Source of the DNA: Akkermansiaceae bacterium UBA2381
Lineage (GTDB): Bacteria; Verrucomicrobiota; Verrucomicrobiia; Verrucomicrobiales; DEV007
Reading direction: 5' to 3'
DNA: 64,000 nt
Assembly (NCBI GenBank): GCA_002344215.1
Contig: DDSV01000017.1
Coordinates: 60,256 to 124,255, forward strand
The notes under the pieces are model-generated. The model was not told where the DNA came from and made no database searches. It worked only from the letters and a program-made list of their open reading frames with translations. How positions within the stretch are numbered: the first letter of the stretch is position 1; the number at the start of each line of letters is the position of its first letter. This document shows positions 8,024 through 17,175 of this stretch, piece by piece. The translations under genes were made by a program, and so were the position numbers.

Positions 8024-9538
8024 CTACTCCAGCAGCTTTGCCCGTTCGATCGCCCGCATCATTCCTTTGGCCTTGTTTACGGTCTCTTCGTATTCGTTGG
8101 CGGGGATGGAATCGGCGACAACTCCGGCTCCCGCCTGGACATAGGCTTTTCCGTTTTTGAGGACCACGGTTCGGAGGGCGATGCAACTGTCATGGTTCCC
8201 GTCGAAGCCGAAATAGCCGACGGCGCCCGCGTAAGCTCCGCGTTTTGATTTTTCGAATTCGTTGATGACCTGCATGGCTCGCACCTTCGGGCTCCCACTG
8301 ACGGTTCCGGCGGGGAAGGTGGCCCGCATCACGTCGTAGGCACTCAGGTCGGCACGGAGATGTCCGACGACGTTTGAGACGATGTGCATGACGTGGCTGT
8401 AACGCTCCACGATCATGAATTCACTCACTTGAACCGAGGCATATTCTGCGACACGTCCGACATCATTCCGGGCGAGATCGATCAGCATGACGTGTTCCGC
8501 CCGCTCCTTCGGATCGGCAAGGAGTTCCGCCGCCAGAGCATCGTCCTCCTCCTGCGTTTTTCCGCGCCAGCGGGTGCCCGCGATGGGACGGATCTTGATG
8601 TGCCGGTCGATGGCCTGGACGTGAACCTCGGGTGAACTGCCGACGAGCGAGAACTCATCTCCGAACTGAAGACAGAACATGTAGGGAGAAGGATTCACAT
8701 GTCGCAATGCCCGGTAGAGGTCGATCGGTTTCCCCGTGAAATCGTTTTCGAAGCGTTGTGAGGGCACGACCTGGAAGATGTCACCGGCGAGGATGTATTC
8801 TTTGGCCTGACGGACCATGCCCTCATACTCCTCCCGCGTTGTGTTGCTCCGAACCTCCGCCTCCGGGGGAATCGTCATCAATGAAAAGGGAGCGACCGTG
8901 CGGGGCTTGCGGAGCGATTCGATGATGGCGTCAATCCGGGTGCGCGCGGCTTCGTATCCGCTTTCGGCATCGGGGTAGTCATCAACGCAGATATTCGCCA
9001 CCACCTGGAGCTTCCGGAAGCGGTGGTCGAAGATGAGGAGCGTGTCAGTGATGACAAACGCCATGTCCGGCAGGCCTAGTCCCTCGTCCCGGGGAGCGGG
9101 GACACTCGGTTCGAAAAAGCGGACCATGTCATACCCGATGAATCCGACGGCTCCACCGGCAAACACAGGGAGGCCTTCCACCGCCACCGGTTTGAAGCGC
9201 GACATGATGCGTTCCAGTTCGTGGAGCGGGTCTCCCTCGGATTCAGCCAATTCCCTGGAGGTGAATGCGCCGCTACCCTGTTCGCGGAGTGATATCGTTC
9301 TGCCGCTTGCCCGCAGTTCAAGGCGGGGATTGGTTCCGAGAAAGGAATAGCGGCCGATTTGCTCACTGTTTTCCGCCGATTCGAGGAGAAAACTGGGCGT
9401 GTACTGTCCTTCGCTGAGCTTTTGAAAGACTGAAACGGGAGTCTCGTAATCAGCCGCCAACTCGGTCCAGACCGGGATCAGGTTTCCGGTTTTGGCCAGG
9501 GACGAAAATTCCTCAAAAGACGGTTTTAACACGGTCAT
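8024..9538 (-). CDS. trpE: Anthranilate synthase component I
   Basis: 504 residues. Makes anthranilate from chorismate for tryptophan synthesis. The N-terminal domain has SFLLESAE (LLES at 51-54), the tryptophan feedback-binding motif that separates TrpE from PabB. The chorismate-binding domain shows GDIFQVVPSQRF, PSPYMFCLQFGDEFSLVGSSPE, PIAGTRWRG, HVMLIDLARNDVGRVAEY, TFPAGTVSGSPKVRAM and the C-terminal QAGAGVVADS. Start taken at the Met 24 bp inside the longest frame. It begins 36 bp after the WalJ-like gene on the same strand; trpG is not adjacent. Confidence 0.94.
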   Translation of the reverse strand: MTVLKPSFEEFSSLAKTGNLIPVWTELAADYETPVSVFQKLSEGQYTPSFLLESAENSEQIGRYSFLGTNPRLELRASGRTISLREQGSGAFTSRELAESEGDPLHELERIMSRFKPVAVEGLPVFAGGAVGFIGYDMVRFFEPSVPAPRDEGLGLPDMAFVITDTLLIFDHRFRKLQVVANICVDDYPDAESGYEAARTRIDAIIESLRKPRTVAPFSLMTIPPEAEVRSNTTREEYEGMVRQAKEYILAGDIFQVVPSQRFENDFTGKPIDLYRALRHVNPSPYMFCLQFGDEFSLVGSSPEVHVQAIDRHIKIRPIAGTRWRGKTQEEDDALAAELLADPKERAEHVMLIDLARNDVGRVAEYASVQVSEFMIVERYSHVMHIVSNVVGHLRADLSAYDVMRATFPAGTVSGSPKVRAMQVINEFEKSKRGAYAGAVGYFGFDGNHDSCIALRTVVLKNGKAYVQAGAGVVADSIPANEYEETVNKAKGMMRAIERAKLLE

Positions 9539-9574
9539 CGTGTGATGCGGATGGCAAAACAAATTGCGGGCCGT

Positions 9575-10492
9575 TCAAAACGCCCATTCCGTCTGATTCC
9601 ACTCCGGAGCCGACGGGGAGGACGAACCGGACACCGCGGGCCTAGATTCGCACACACGGGCGGATTTGGCAGAAATTTCTTCCGAAATCCGTGCCTGATA
9701 GAGGAATTCATGAACTACCGGACGCAGCGGGAGGGGGGCGTCGCGCCCGGCACATTCGACGGAAACATCGGTGAGGCCCTGCTCTCGAAGCCGTTTCGAG
9801 ATAACCGATGCCGCGAGCTCCGGGGTATTGCAATCGCTGCTCAAATGCCCGAGGACGACCCGGGTGAGGTTGGGGCCGGCGATCTCGGTGACGAGTTCGG
9901 CCGTCTGTTCATTGGAAAGGTGACCGTGCCGGTTGCTGATACGCTGTTTGGTCGCCCAGGGGCGCTTGGTATCATTCTGCAAGAGGACATCGTCGTAGTT
10001 TGCCTCGGTGAAGAGAGTGTCAACACCCTTGAGCCGGTCGACAATCATGCGGGTGACATGTCCGACATCGCTTAGGACCCCGAGGCTGCTTTTGCCGCAC
10101 CGGAAGAGAAAACCGACGGGATCGACAGCGTCGTGGGGGACGGAGAAGGATTCCACCTCCACTCCGTTGATCTTGAAGCCGGCACCGGCCTCGAATTGCT
10201 TCCAGAGGACAGGCGCGGTGATCCCCTCCCGGACGACAGCGCAGGTGTGGGTCGTCGCATAGACGGAGATCCGGCGTTTTCGGCAGAAGACTTCGAGCCC
10301 GCGGGTGTGATCGCCGTGTTCATGCGTCAGGACCACTGCGGAAATGCTGTCGGGATCGACTCCCACCACCTCAAGCCGCGAACAGAGCTGCCTCGCGGAA
10401 AGCCCGGCATCAATGAGGATGCGGGTGTCACCGAGACAGACGAGAGCACTGTTGCCCGAACTGCCGCTGCCGAGAACCGCCAAGTTAAGCAT
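9575..10492 (-). CDS. MBL-fold metallo-hydrolase, WalJ/YycJ-like
   Basis: 305 residues. Begins MLNLAVLGSGSSGNS, characteristic of the YycJ/WalJ/VicX branch of metallo-beta-lactamase-fold proteins; the zinc-binding motif THEHGDH is at 56-62, with later ligands in VSDVGH, HGHLSNEQ and VVLGHLSSDCNTPELA. Relatives act as nucleases or influence cell-wall signalling and DNA repair; the substrate here is inferred only by family. A low-complexity C-terminal tail of ~45 residues (SAKSARVCESRPAVSGSSS) follows the domain and is not typical. Same strand as trpE, 36 bp upstream of it. Confidence 0.85.
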   Translation of the reverse strand: MLNLAVLGSGSSGNSALVCLGDTRILIDAGLSARQLCSRLEVVGVDPDSISAVVLTHEHGDHTRGLEVFCRKRRISVYATTHTCAVVREGITAPVLWKQFEAGAGFKINGVEVESFSVPHDAVDPVGFLFRCGKSSLGVLSDVGHVTRMIVDRLKGVDTLFTEANYDDVLLQNDTKRPWATKQRISNRHGHLSNEQTAELVTEIAGPNLTRVVLGHLSSDCNTPELAASVISKRLREQGLTDVSVECAGRDAPLPLRPVVHEFLYQARISEEISAKSARVCESRPAVSGSSSPSAPEWNQTEWAF

Positions 10493-10586
10493 ACGTTCAG
10501 CTTAGGTAGTTAAGCCCTCTAAACAAACGAAAAATGACGCCGCACCCAAAAATTGATCGAATCGCCCGTTCCCCGCAATCTCCGCT

Positions 10587-11111
10587 TCAGCGGGTGCTTT
10601 CAACAGGTAGGGGTGAAATAATGGGGTCGAAGTCTGACGGATTTGGCAACTGGCTGTAGTGAATCCAGTAGACCGCCCCCGCAATGGCCCCCGAGGAAGC
10701 AACAACCTCAATGGCGTCAGCTTCAGAGCGGAGGACTTTGACCTCCATCGCGTCCTGTAGCCGGCGAATTCCCAAGCCGGAGAGGTCGGCGCGGGACCGG
10801 CCCTCGGTTGTCGGGTGGGCGGCGAAAAAGCTCCGAAGCGACTCCGGTGTCCGCGCAAGGTAAACGGGGTCACGGCTGTTGCCCACTGAGATCGTCGTGC
10901 TGGTGTCGATGGCTGACACCGGCGCTTCGCGCTCCGGAATGCGATTGCGGGCCATTTCCACGCCAAGGCGTCCCGAAACATAGACGGCAGCAACAAAAGC
11001 AATGGCCGCGGCGATCCGGCCAAATGTCATTGCAAAGCGGATGTAGGCAGGCCGGTGGACCGGGGCGCTCTCTGGAGGGAATGAGTTCAAGGCAGGGGGG
11101 AGGGGAATCAC
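10587..11111 (-). CDS. Membrane-anchored hypothetical protein
   Basis: 174 residues with one transmembrane helix at ~32-50 (IAAAIAFVAAVYVSG) and a soluble C-terminal part lacking recognisable motifs. The start codon is a GTG at 11111 whose bases overlap the rhomboid TGA (GTGA), so it is translationally coupled to the rhomboid gene. It could be a partner or substrate of that protease; this is context only. Confidence 0.6.
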   Translation of the reverse strand: MIPLPPALNSFPPESAPVHRPAYIRFAMTFGRIAAAIAFVAAVYVSGRLGVEMARNRIPEREAPVSAIDTSTTISVGNSRDPVYLARTPESLRSFFAAHPTTEGRSRADLSGLGIRRLQDAMEVKVLRSEADAIEVVASSGAIAGAVYWIHYSQLPNPSDFDPIISPLPVESTR

Positions 11112-11995
11112 AAATCCCGATCAACACGGCGCGAGAGTTTGCGGCTGCTCTTCTCAAGGATAAGGCGCTCTTCGTCCGTCAGGCTCTGAAAGCCCAATTC
11201 ATTGATTTTATCGAGGATGGCGTCCACATCACTGGTGACGAAAGGCTTCTTCTTCGGAGGGGTGGATACATCGCTCGTCGTGTCGGAGTCACGGATAATC
11301 CGGATTCCGAAACGCTCTTTGAATGAGGAGTCCCGGCGGGGTTTTGCAGGAACCGGGCGGGAATCGTGAAAGCCGAGGCGAATAAAGGCCCAGCCGAACA
11401 GCATTCCCCCGAAGTGGGCCATCACGGCGATACCATCTTTGTCCGACGGTGCGGAAGCGCTGAATATCAGAGTGATAAGGTTGATTCCAACAATGATTAA
11501 CGCAACCTGTTTCAGGGTGATGCTTGCCTGGATGACAAGATGAACCCGCTGCATAGGGATACTGGAGCAAACAGCAAAGACAACGGCGAGGACCGATGCC
11601 GAGGCTCCGATGATGAGCGCATCCAGACCGAAGAGGGCGTTATAGGCCAATTGGAGAACACCCCCGGCCAATCCGCCGAGAAGGTAGATCCGCAAGACCT
11701 GCCGCGGTCCGGCCAGATCGAGGAGCATACGTCCCAGGAAAAAGAGCCCCAGCATGTTCCCGATTAGATGCCAGAGGTCCGCATGCACGAACTGGTAGGT
11801 GAGGGGTGTCCAGATGCGCAGCGATTTGAGAGCGTCGAGGGAGAGGGCAAAAACGTCGCGTTGTGGTGAGTAGAAAATCAGGTTGTTGAGCAGGTAGGTG
11901 CTCACATTGATGACAATCAGCCAAATGACCACGCTCCACCCGGCCGGCACACGCCTGTCCTCTGCTCTCATGTAATCGCGGCTGTGGATGCTCAT
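11108..11995 (-). CDS. Rhomboid family intramembrane serine protease
   Basis: 295 residues from the Met at 11995. Six hydrophobic segments in residues 18-205. The catalytic serine lies in GASAS (Ser132) and the catalytic histidine in AHFGGMLFG (His194); the HLIGNM motif (His76, Asn80) supplies the oxyanion site. The WTPLTYQFVHAD stretch is the L1 region typical of rhomboids. A ~90-residue cytosolic C-terminal tail, rich in charge and ending in a helical segment (SDVDAILDKINELGFQSLTDEER), follows the membrane domain and is seen in many planctomycete and verrucomicrobial rhomboids. The longer frame to 12034 is less likely. Confidence 0.9.
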   Translation of the reverse strand: MSIHSRDYMRAEDRRVPAGWSVVIWLIVINVSTYLLNNLIFYSPQRDVFALSLDALKSLRIWTPLTYQFVHADLWHLIGNMLGLFFLGRMLLDLAGPRQVLRIYLLGGLAGGVLQLAYNALFGLDALIIGASASVLAVVFAVCSSIPMQRVHLVIQASITLKQVALIIVGINLITLIFSASAPSDKDGIAVMAHFGGMLFGWAFIRLGFHDSRPVPAKPRRDSSFKERFGIRIIRDSDTTSDVSTPPKKKPFVTSDVDAILDKINELGFQSLTDEERLILEKSSRKLSRRVDRDL

Positions 11996-12129
11996 GGCGG
12001 GGTCTCGGAAACGGCAATTACGCTGCGGAAGCACGGTTCGGCAAGGAAAGGCATCCGGAACAATCTGAAAAAAGATGATAATTTAGAGTTGAAAGTATCT
12101 AGGATTTCTTGATGATCTAATTATCAATT

Positions 12130-12849
12130 ATGAATAACTGGGTCTACCTGATTCTCATCGCTGTCCTGGCGATCCTTGCGGTGGTGATGCTTTACTCCAG
12201 GTTTGCGGCGCGCTCCAGAGAGAAATCGTTCCACCATGCCCCGACGAGAATCATGTTCTCCGCCGAAACCATCTCGGTGGCGCCGCTCGATATTCAGGAG
12301 ACGGCCCCAATTTTAGCAACGGTGGAGGAGCCCGCCAATACCCCTCTGGTGAATGCGGACGCACCTGACGAGCGGGAGGCTCAGACCCCGCGAGTGGAAA
12401 AGCCAAAGAGCCTCGAAAGTGATTATCTCGACGAATTGCAGGAGGCTGCCGCCGGACTTGCGCTTCTCATGCGGTCCTCTCCGGTAGGCCGGGTGGCTCC
12501 CGTCGTTTTCGCCCCGGATGGCCCCTCGGAACCGGCAGAGCTTGAGTCCGTCAGCGATCCTGTCAATGAAGCCGCTCCGGAAGAGATCTCCGAATCTCTC
12601 GTTGAATCTGAGATACTTTCCGGGATTCCTTCCCGTGAAGAGATCGAAGAGAGGGTGATTCCGGTGAGAGAAATTCTCGGTGAGCAGGTCTTTGAGATAG
12701 TTGATCGGATTGACCTTGAACTGGAGGCTCTCGAAAACCTGGTTGCGGGCATTGAGTCCAGCCTCATCTACCTCGGCGCTCCAGATCCGCGCGAGGACGG
12801 TGATTCAGCGACTGGCGAAGAGGAATCTCTCGTTTCCGAAGCTGCCTGA
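12130..12849 (+). CDS. Single-pass membrane protein with long acidic tail, hypothetical
   Basis: 239 residues: an N-terminal helix (VYLILIAVLAILAVVMLYS, ~5-23), a short basic stretch, then ~190 acidic, Pro/Ala/Glu-rich residues with predicted helices near 90-115 and 175-215. The layout resembles ZipA-like tethers but there is no FtsZ-binding domain, so no function is assigned. Preceded by an AT-rich region that may carry the promoter. Divergent from the rhomboid gene. Confidence 0.65.
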   Translation: MNNWVYLILIAVLAILAVVMLYSRFAARSREKSFHHAPTRIMFSAETISVAPLDIQETAPILATVEEPANTPLVNADAPDEREAQTPRVEKPKSLESDYLDELQEAAAGLALLMRSSPVGRVAPVVFAPDGPSEPAELESVSDPVNEAAPEEISESLVESEILSGIPSREEIEERVIPVREILGEQVFEIVDRIDLELEALENLVAGIESSLIYLGAPDPREDGDSATGEEESLVSEAA

Positions 12850-12945
12850 TGGCCGGGTTGGGGAGGTTTAGCCGGGGGGATTTTCCTCAGAGGAAGCTCG
12901 AGCCGCTTTCTTTACATTAGGAGTTGCTGCGGCAAAGTGAGCGCC

Positions 12946-13443
12946 ATGGGAGAACTGGGAGCATTGTGGGGATTCTCGGGAGTCGTTGGACTCCTGAGCT
13001 ATGCGATCTACCGTCTCGCCCCGAGGGCGGCGGAGGCTCTCGATTCGCCGCTCACCAGTGCCCAGTGGGTTTTCCTCGTCGGATTCGCCTTGTTTATGCT
13101 CGTCGCCGAGGGGTATCGCGGATTTCAAAAGAAGTTCTCACCCCGCACGGCGGCGCGGGTGAAGTATCTCCGGGATCATCCCAAAGTGATCCACGTGCTC
13201 CTGGCCCCCCTCTTTTGCATGGGCTACTTCTTTGCCAAACGTAAGACCCAAATCACGGCAATTTGCCTGACTGCGGGGATCGTCCTCCTTGTGGTGTTGG
13301 TGGGTTATCTTCCCCTGCCATGGAGAGGACTGGTCGACTTTGGAGTGGTCCTCGGACTGGGCTACGGTATTTTGTCTTTTGCCGCGTTCACGGCAAAGGC
13401 GTTATGGGGAAAGAATTTTCCCCATTCGCCCGAGGTCCCCTGA
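12946..13443 (+). CDS. Polytopic membrane protein, hypothetical
   Basis: 165 residues with four or five hydrophobic segments (near 5-25, 40-60, 85-105, 108-130, 135-155) and a conserved-looking basic loop GYRGFQKKFSPRTAARVKYL. No motif assigns a function. ATG 12946 is preferred; a GTG at 12937 adds three residues. Starts about 100 bp after the acidic-tail gene on the same strand. Confidence 0.6.
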   Translation: MGELGALWGFSGVVGLLSYAIYRLAPRAAEALDSPLTSAQWVFLVGFALFMLVAEGYRGFQKKFSPRTAARVKYLRDHPKVIHVLLAPLFCMGYFFAKRKTQITAICLTAGIVLLVVLVGYLPLPWRGLVDFGVVLGLGYGILSFAAFTAKALWGKNFPHSPEVP

Positions 13444-13453
13444 CCTTCGGACC

Positions 13454-13834
13454 TTAACCCTGCTCAGTCCAGACGTAACAGCTTCCGTCCGAGTAGAGCT
13501 CCTTGTAGGTGACTGTAAGAACCCTCCGGCACCGGCGGTTTCCCTCCTGGTCGTAGGTATAGTGCGGCAGGTATTTCTTGCTCACCACCACAGTCTTCAG
13601 CAGATAGGGCTCCGCCGGGATAGTCTCACCGCAGCAGGGAGCAGCGTTGTAACGCCTGCGGTCTTCGTAATGGCGATAGGGGAGAAGCTGATTATAGCGG
13701 GGTGTCTGGAACTTACTGTCGGCGCAATGGCCTCCCCGGTAAGTAGTGTAGCCGGTGCCTCCTGCAGAGACCGAGGCAGGGAATAGGGAAAAACCGGCAA
13801 GAGCGACAGTGATGACGGACAAGTATTTGGTCAT
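13454..13834 (-). CDS. Small secreted protein, hypothetical
   Basis: 126 residues with a signal peptide (1-24, VSAGG cleavage) and a Tyr/Arg/Cys-rich mature part (six Cys, e.g. PCCGET, RRCRR). The composition suggests a disulfide-linked periplasmic or surface protein. No family recognised. It converges on the membrane protein gene ending at 13443. Confidence 0.6.
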   Translation of the reverse strand: MTKYLSVITVALAGFSLFPASVSAGGTGYTTYRGGHCADSKFQTPRYNQLLPYRHYEDRRRYNAAPCCGETIPAEPYLLKTVVVSKKYLPHYTYDQEGNRRCRRVLTVTYKELYSDGSCYVWTEQG

Positions 13835-13873
13835 GGTTCTGTGATTGTGTTTCCAGTTATCATAGAGGGTTTT

Positions 13874-13893
13874 AAAAATCTGTCGAGACAGAT
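13874..13893 (-). terminator. Rho-independent terminator of the 13.9-22.4 kb envelope operon
   Basis: Read on the minus strand: ATCTGT-CTCG-ACAGAT stem-loop followed by TTTTTAAAA, 24 bp after the stop of the TlpA-domain protein. Confidence 0.7.
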
Positions 13894-13916
13894 CTCAATA
13901 CCCGGTTCTGACCCCG

Positions 13917-16900
13917 CTATTGACCGAGAATAGCCGAGATGGCCCGAAACAGCTTTTCCCGGAGATCCTCACTGTAACCGCTGTGAACCCACGCGATCTT
14001 GCCTTCCGGATCGATGACGACGGTATAGGGAATGCTTTCCACCTCATAGTCGCGGCTGACCTTCATATCAAAATCGAGGGCAACCGGGATGTCCTTCCAT
14101 TCCCGTTTTTCAAGAAAATCGCTCACGATAGGGGGTGTCTCACCCTGATTGACGGCGCAGAAATTAACTACCCCGTCGGGGAATGCCGTGACCACTGCAG
14201 TGATATCAGGCATCGCCTTGATACAAGGGGCACACCAGGTAGCCCAGAAATCGAGGACGACGATGCTGCCCTTCAACTCACTGAGATTGAACGGCGTTTC
14301 ATCGAGCATGGTCAGTTTGAAGGGTGGCGCTGTCTTTCCAATCAGGGGGGAAGGGGGGCCGCCTTCGGACTCGGGAATGGCGGGCTCCGGAGTAAACCGG
14401 GTCTGCCAGTCATCAAACGCGATGAGAGGCATCCGGTCCACTTCCGCTACGGGAAGAGAGGGCCAGCATCGGACTTCGCGGATATTGTCGATCGAGAGAC
14501 GGCACTCCCCGAGGATGGCTGACTTTCCAATCAGTCGATTGTCTTCAATACGGTCGCCGGCGATTTGAAGGCGACTTCCGTCACGGAGCAAAAACTGATG
14601 AGAGACCTTGAAATCTGAATCAGTGGATTTTGCAGCCGGGGGTTCCGGTTCCTTTGATGGTGAGTCGTTCAGACCATTGTTCTCATTCGCCGCAGGCGCT
14701 GCCTGAACGGGAACCGGGGGCCGCAACCAGACGATGCTCGAGACCCGCGTTCCAGGGATGGAGAGTGTCTCCTCCTCCGCCCTGAACTGAATCAACTCGC
14801 GGGTCGCAGATTCCAGCTTTCCACGCAGAAGGTCACCATTCGGAGCGATGAGGAGGTGGTCGGGGACCCGATCACGGAAGGCCCTCGGGATCGAGAGACT
14901 GTGATCTTTGGCGCGCCGGTCGATGATGCGCCGGGGAATACTTCCGGGAGAACTCTCGATGCTGAAATTGCTGATTTCGATGGGGCTATCGGCCTGGTTC
15001 CAACCCTGCCATCCTCCGCCCGTTTTAAAATAAAGGCCATTGCCGGAGACCTGGTCAGGTTCGACGGCAAGATCGAGGGCGGATTTTCCGTTCACTCGAA
15101 TCTCGATCTTTTCGGGCTGGGCGGAAATGTCGATCGAGGCCCGATTTCCCTCCATCGGGATCTGGTCGCCGGAAAAGGAAAAGGCACCATCCTCCTTGAG
15201 TTTCCCGATAAAAATCCGGTTCCCCTGGGCGGCGATGATGACATCACTGGACGGATTGGTGTTATCGGGTCCTGAGGCGAAGAGTCGAAGGGTCATTGCC
15301 CCGTAGGATTGTTTCCACTCGATATTGAAGCGGACACGGTCCCCCATCAGTATTGATGGATTTCCGAAACTTCCGCCATTGAGTGTCGCGATTTCGGGGG
15401 TCAATACAGCCTGCCCGGCCACCTCTTCAAAGACCTCCCATTCCGGGTCGCGAAAGCCGTCGAGGAGTCGTCCGACCGTTCCAACGTCCATTGCGCGCAC
15501 TTGAGACGAGGGAATCTTTAATCGCCCCGTGAGTCGGCTTTCGAATTCGACGGAGTCCGGGGTGACCGAAATGAATTCCCCGGTCAGGATCTCGTCGTTG
15601 TTCAAATAGAGCCTGGCTTGACTCGTCGCCACGGGCGGTTCGGCCTCCTCATTCGGAAAGAGATTCCTCGTTATGAGCGACCTGGTGGCCTGATTGAGCG
15701 GCGAAGGGGCGGAAGCTCCGGGTGCCATCCAGGCGAGCAAGGCGTTCCCCTCAGTATTCGAAGCGAGTCGCATCGTGCCACGGAGCGAGAATCCTTCACC
15801 GCTAAGCGTATCATTCGGAGTCTCAACCGGTTCCGTATCTTCAGGGAAACGGATTTCCCGCGCTCCCTCCAGAGTCACTTTTAACGGCTGATCCGACCAG
15901 GATGGAAGGATACGTAACTCAGCAGGTCCGACCTGAACGAACTTACCACTCATAGTGGTGCTCGAGTGCCACGCGATGCGGGTCGCGGTGGTGAGGTATT
16001 TACCAGTCGGTTCGGCGGATTCCGGGGAAAGGATTAATTCAACAAGGTCACCGAGTGGCACGGTTTTGCCACCGACTTTCAAGTCCGATGAATCCTTCCG
16101 CAGAGTCACGTCGCGAGTCTGGAACCGGGTCGAGGCGTTGCGCAAATGCAAGCGGGGACGGGTGAGGTCGATCACTGGAACGGTTTCGCCATTCCATTCC
16201 ATCACTCTGAGCGAAATCAACCTGAGTTCGGGACTCCGGTTGAGGATGGCAAACCCCCGGGGAGTCGGAGTCGAAGGAGTCTTCTTCGGGGGAGAGACGG
16301 GGAGAGGCTGGATGGCCCCGAGAGAAGCCAGCTCTTTCCCTGAGGCGTTGCAAAGGAGCACCTCGCCTGACTTCTGATTCCAGAAAAGACGGAACTCCAA
16401 TTCCAGTGTCTCAGGCGTCAATTTCATGACCGGGGCGAAACGGGTCTGGTGGGTGAGGACGAGATAGTCATCCCAGGTCTCAAGCATGGGCCCTTCCTGT
16501 GGAGCGCGGAGAAGGCCGACTTCAAAATTCGGATTACCCAGCGGAAAGCGGGCTTTGAAGTGCACCTCGACCCGTTCCGGAAAGTCAATCTCGTGGAAAA
16601 TATTGCCGGACCACTGGTGGGTGGCAAAGTCGCCCAGTAGGTCGGTGTACCAGTCCGTTGTCTTCCGATCGCGTCCGGTGGAAGTCCATCGGCTTAACTC
16701 GCCAAGCTCTGAAAAGCGGAGCTGGTCGCTCTCGAGTTGGGCGATCCGGATCACCGAAGAGCGCTTGATCACGGCAGGATCGAGGAGCGGCGGACAGTCA
16801 AGAGTGATGGTGTCAGGGCCGATCTCAAGGAGCCTGCCGTCGAGGCGGTCTCCATTGTCGAGGGTCACTTCGAAAGTCGGGCCGGAATTTTTTGACGTCT

Positions 16901-17171
16901 TCTTTTCTCCCGCCGGGAAACGAATCGCCGCGAGTTGCCCAAGCTTCAGAGTGAGGGGTTCGGAAAACGGTTTCGCGGCAAAGCGGACCGAGCCTTCATC
17001 GCTCGTCAGAAGCGAGCCCGGCAGCTCATCTCCATTCCGCCACCGCAGCCTGGCGGACTTTTCCGCGTCCTCTGAGACCGCCGGCCCCGGAGCGGTGACG
17101 AGGCATGAAAACATGACGACACCCGATAGGGTGAGCCGGAAGAGGGAAGAGGCTTGTGTCAGGGACAACAT
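13917..17171 (-). CDS. Large exported protein with C-terminal TlpA-like thioredoxin domain
   Basis: 1084 residues. An N-terminal signal peptide (~1-33, ending AVSEDAEKS) directs export. Residues ~40-930 form an extended beta-rich region with repeated small modules: several DG(D/S)xLxGxLL/ITxDSVxF-like repeats (RWRNGDELPGSLLTSDEG; NDEILTGEFISVTPDSVEF; PNGDLLRGKLESATRELI) and jelly-roll-like stretches. Residues ~945-1084 are a thioredoxin-fold domain of the TlpA/ResA type with active-site motif WATWCAPC (Cys980, Cys983) and a cis-Pro loop IPYTVVIDPEG. A periplasmic disulfide reductase or oxidase fused to a large sensor or scaffold is inferred. Last gene of a tight four-gene operon, 4 bp after the preceding stop. 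Confidence 0.8.
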   Translation of the reverse strand: MLSLTQASSLFRLTLSGVVMFSCLVTAPGPAVSEDAEKSARLRWRNGDELPGSLLTSDEGSVRFAAKPFSEPLTLKLGQLAAIRFPAGEKKTSKNSGPTFEVTLDNGDRLDGRLLEIGPDTITLDCPPLLDPAVIKRSSVIRIAQLESDQLRFSELGELSRWTSTGRDRKTTDWYTDLLGDFATHQWSGNIFHEIDFPERVEVHFKARFPLGNPNFEVGLLRAPQEGPMLETWDDYLVLTHQTRFAPVMKLTPETLELEFRLFWNQKSGEVLLCNASGKELASLGAIQPLPVSPPKKTPSTPTPRGFAILNRSPELRLISLRVMEWNGETVPVIDLTRPRLHLRNASTRFQTRDVTLRKDSSDLKVGGKTVPLGDLVELILSPESAEPTGKYLTTATRIAWHSSTTMSGKFVQVGPAELRILPSWSDQPLKVTLEGAREIRFPEDTEPVETPNDTLSGEGFSLRGTMRLASNTEGNALLAWMAPGASAPSPLNQATRSLITRNLFPNEEAEPPVATSQARLYLNNDEILTGEFISVTPDSVEFESRLTGRLKIPSSQVRAMDVGTVGRLLDGFRDPEWEVFEEVAGQAVLTPEIATLNGGSFGNPSILMGDRVRFNIEWKQSYGAMTLRLFASGPDNTNPSSDVIIAAQGNRIFIGKLKEDGAFSFSGDQIPMEGNRASIDISAQPEKIEIRVNGKSALDLAVEPDQVSGNGLYFKTGGGWQGWNQADSPIEISNFSIESSPGSIPRRIIDRRAKDHSLSIPRAFRDRVPDHLLIAPNGDLLRGKLESATRELIQFRAEEETLSIPGTRVSSIVWLRPPVPVQAAPAANENNGLNDSPSKEPEPPAAKSTDSDFKVSHQFLLRDGSRLQIAGDRIEDNRLIGKSAILGECRLSIDNIREVRCWPSLPVAEVDRMPLIAFDDWQTRFTPEPAIPESEGGPPSPLIGKTAPPFKLTMLDETPFNLSELKGSIVVLDFWATWCAPCIKAMPDITAVVTAFPDGVVNFCAVNQGETPPIVSDFLEKREWKDIPVALDFDMKVSRDYEVESIPYTVVIDPEGKIAWVHSGYSEDLREKLFRAISAILGQ

Positions 17172-17175
17172 CGAT

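Noticed and set aside
12130..12849. ZipA cell division protein
   Set aside because: Only the anchor plus acidic linker layout matches; no FtsZ-binding domain is visible.
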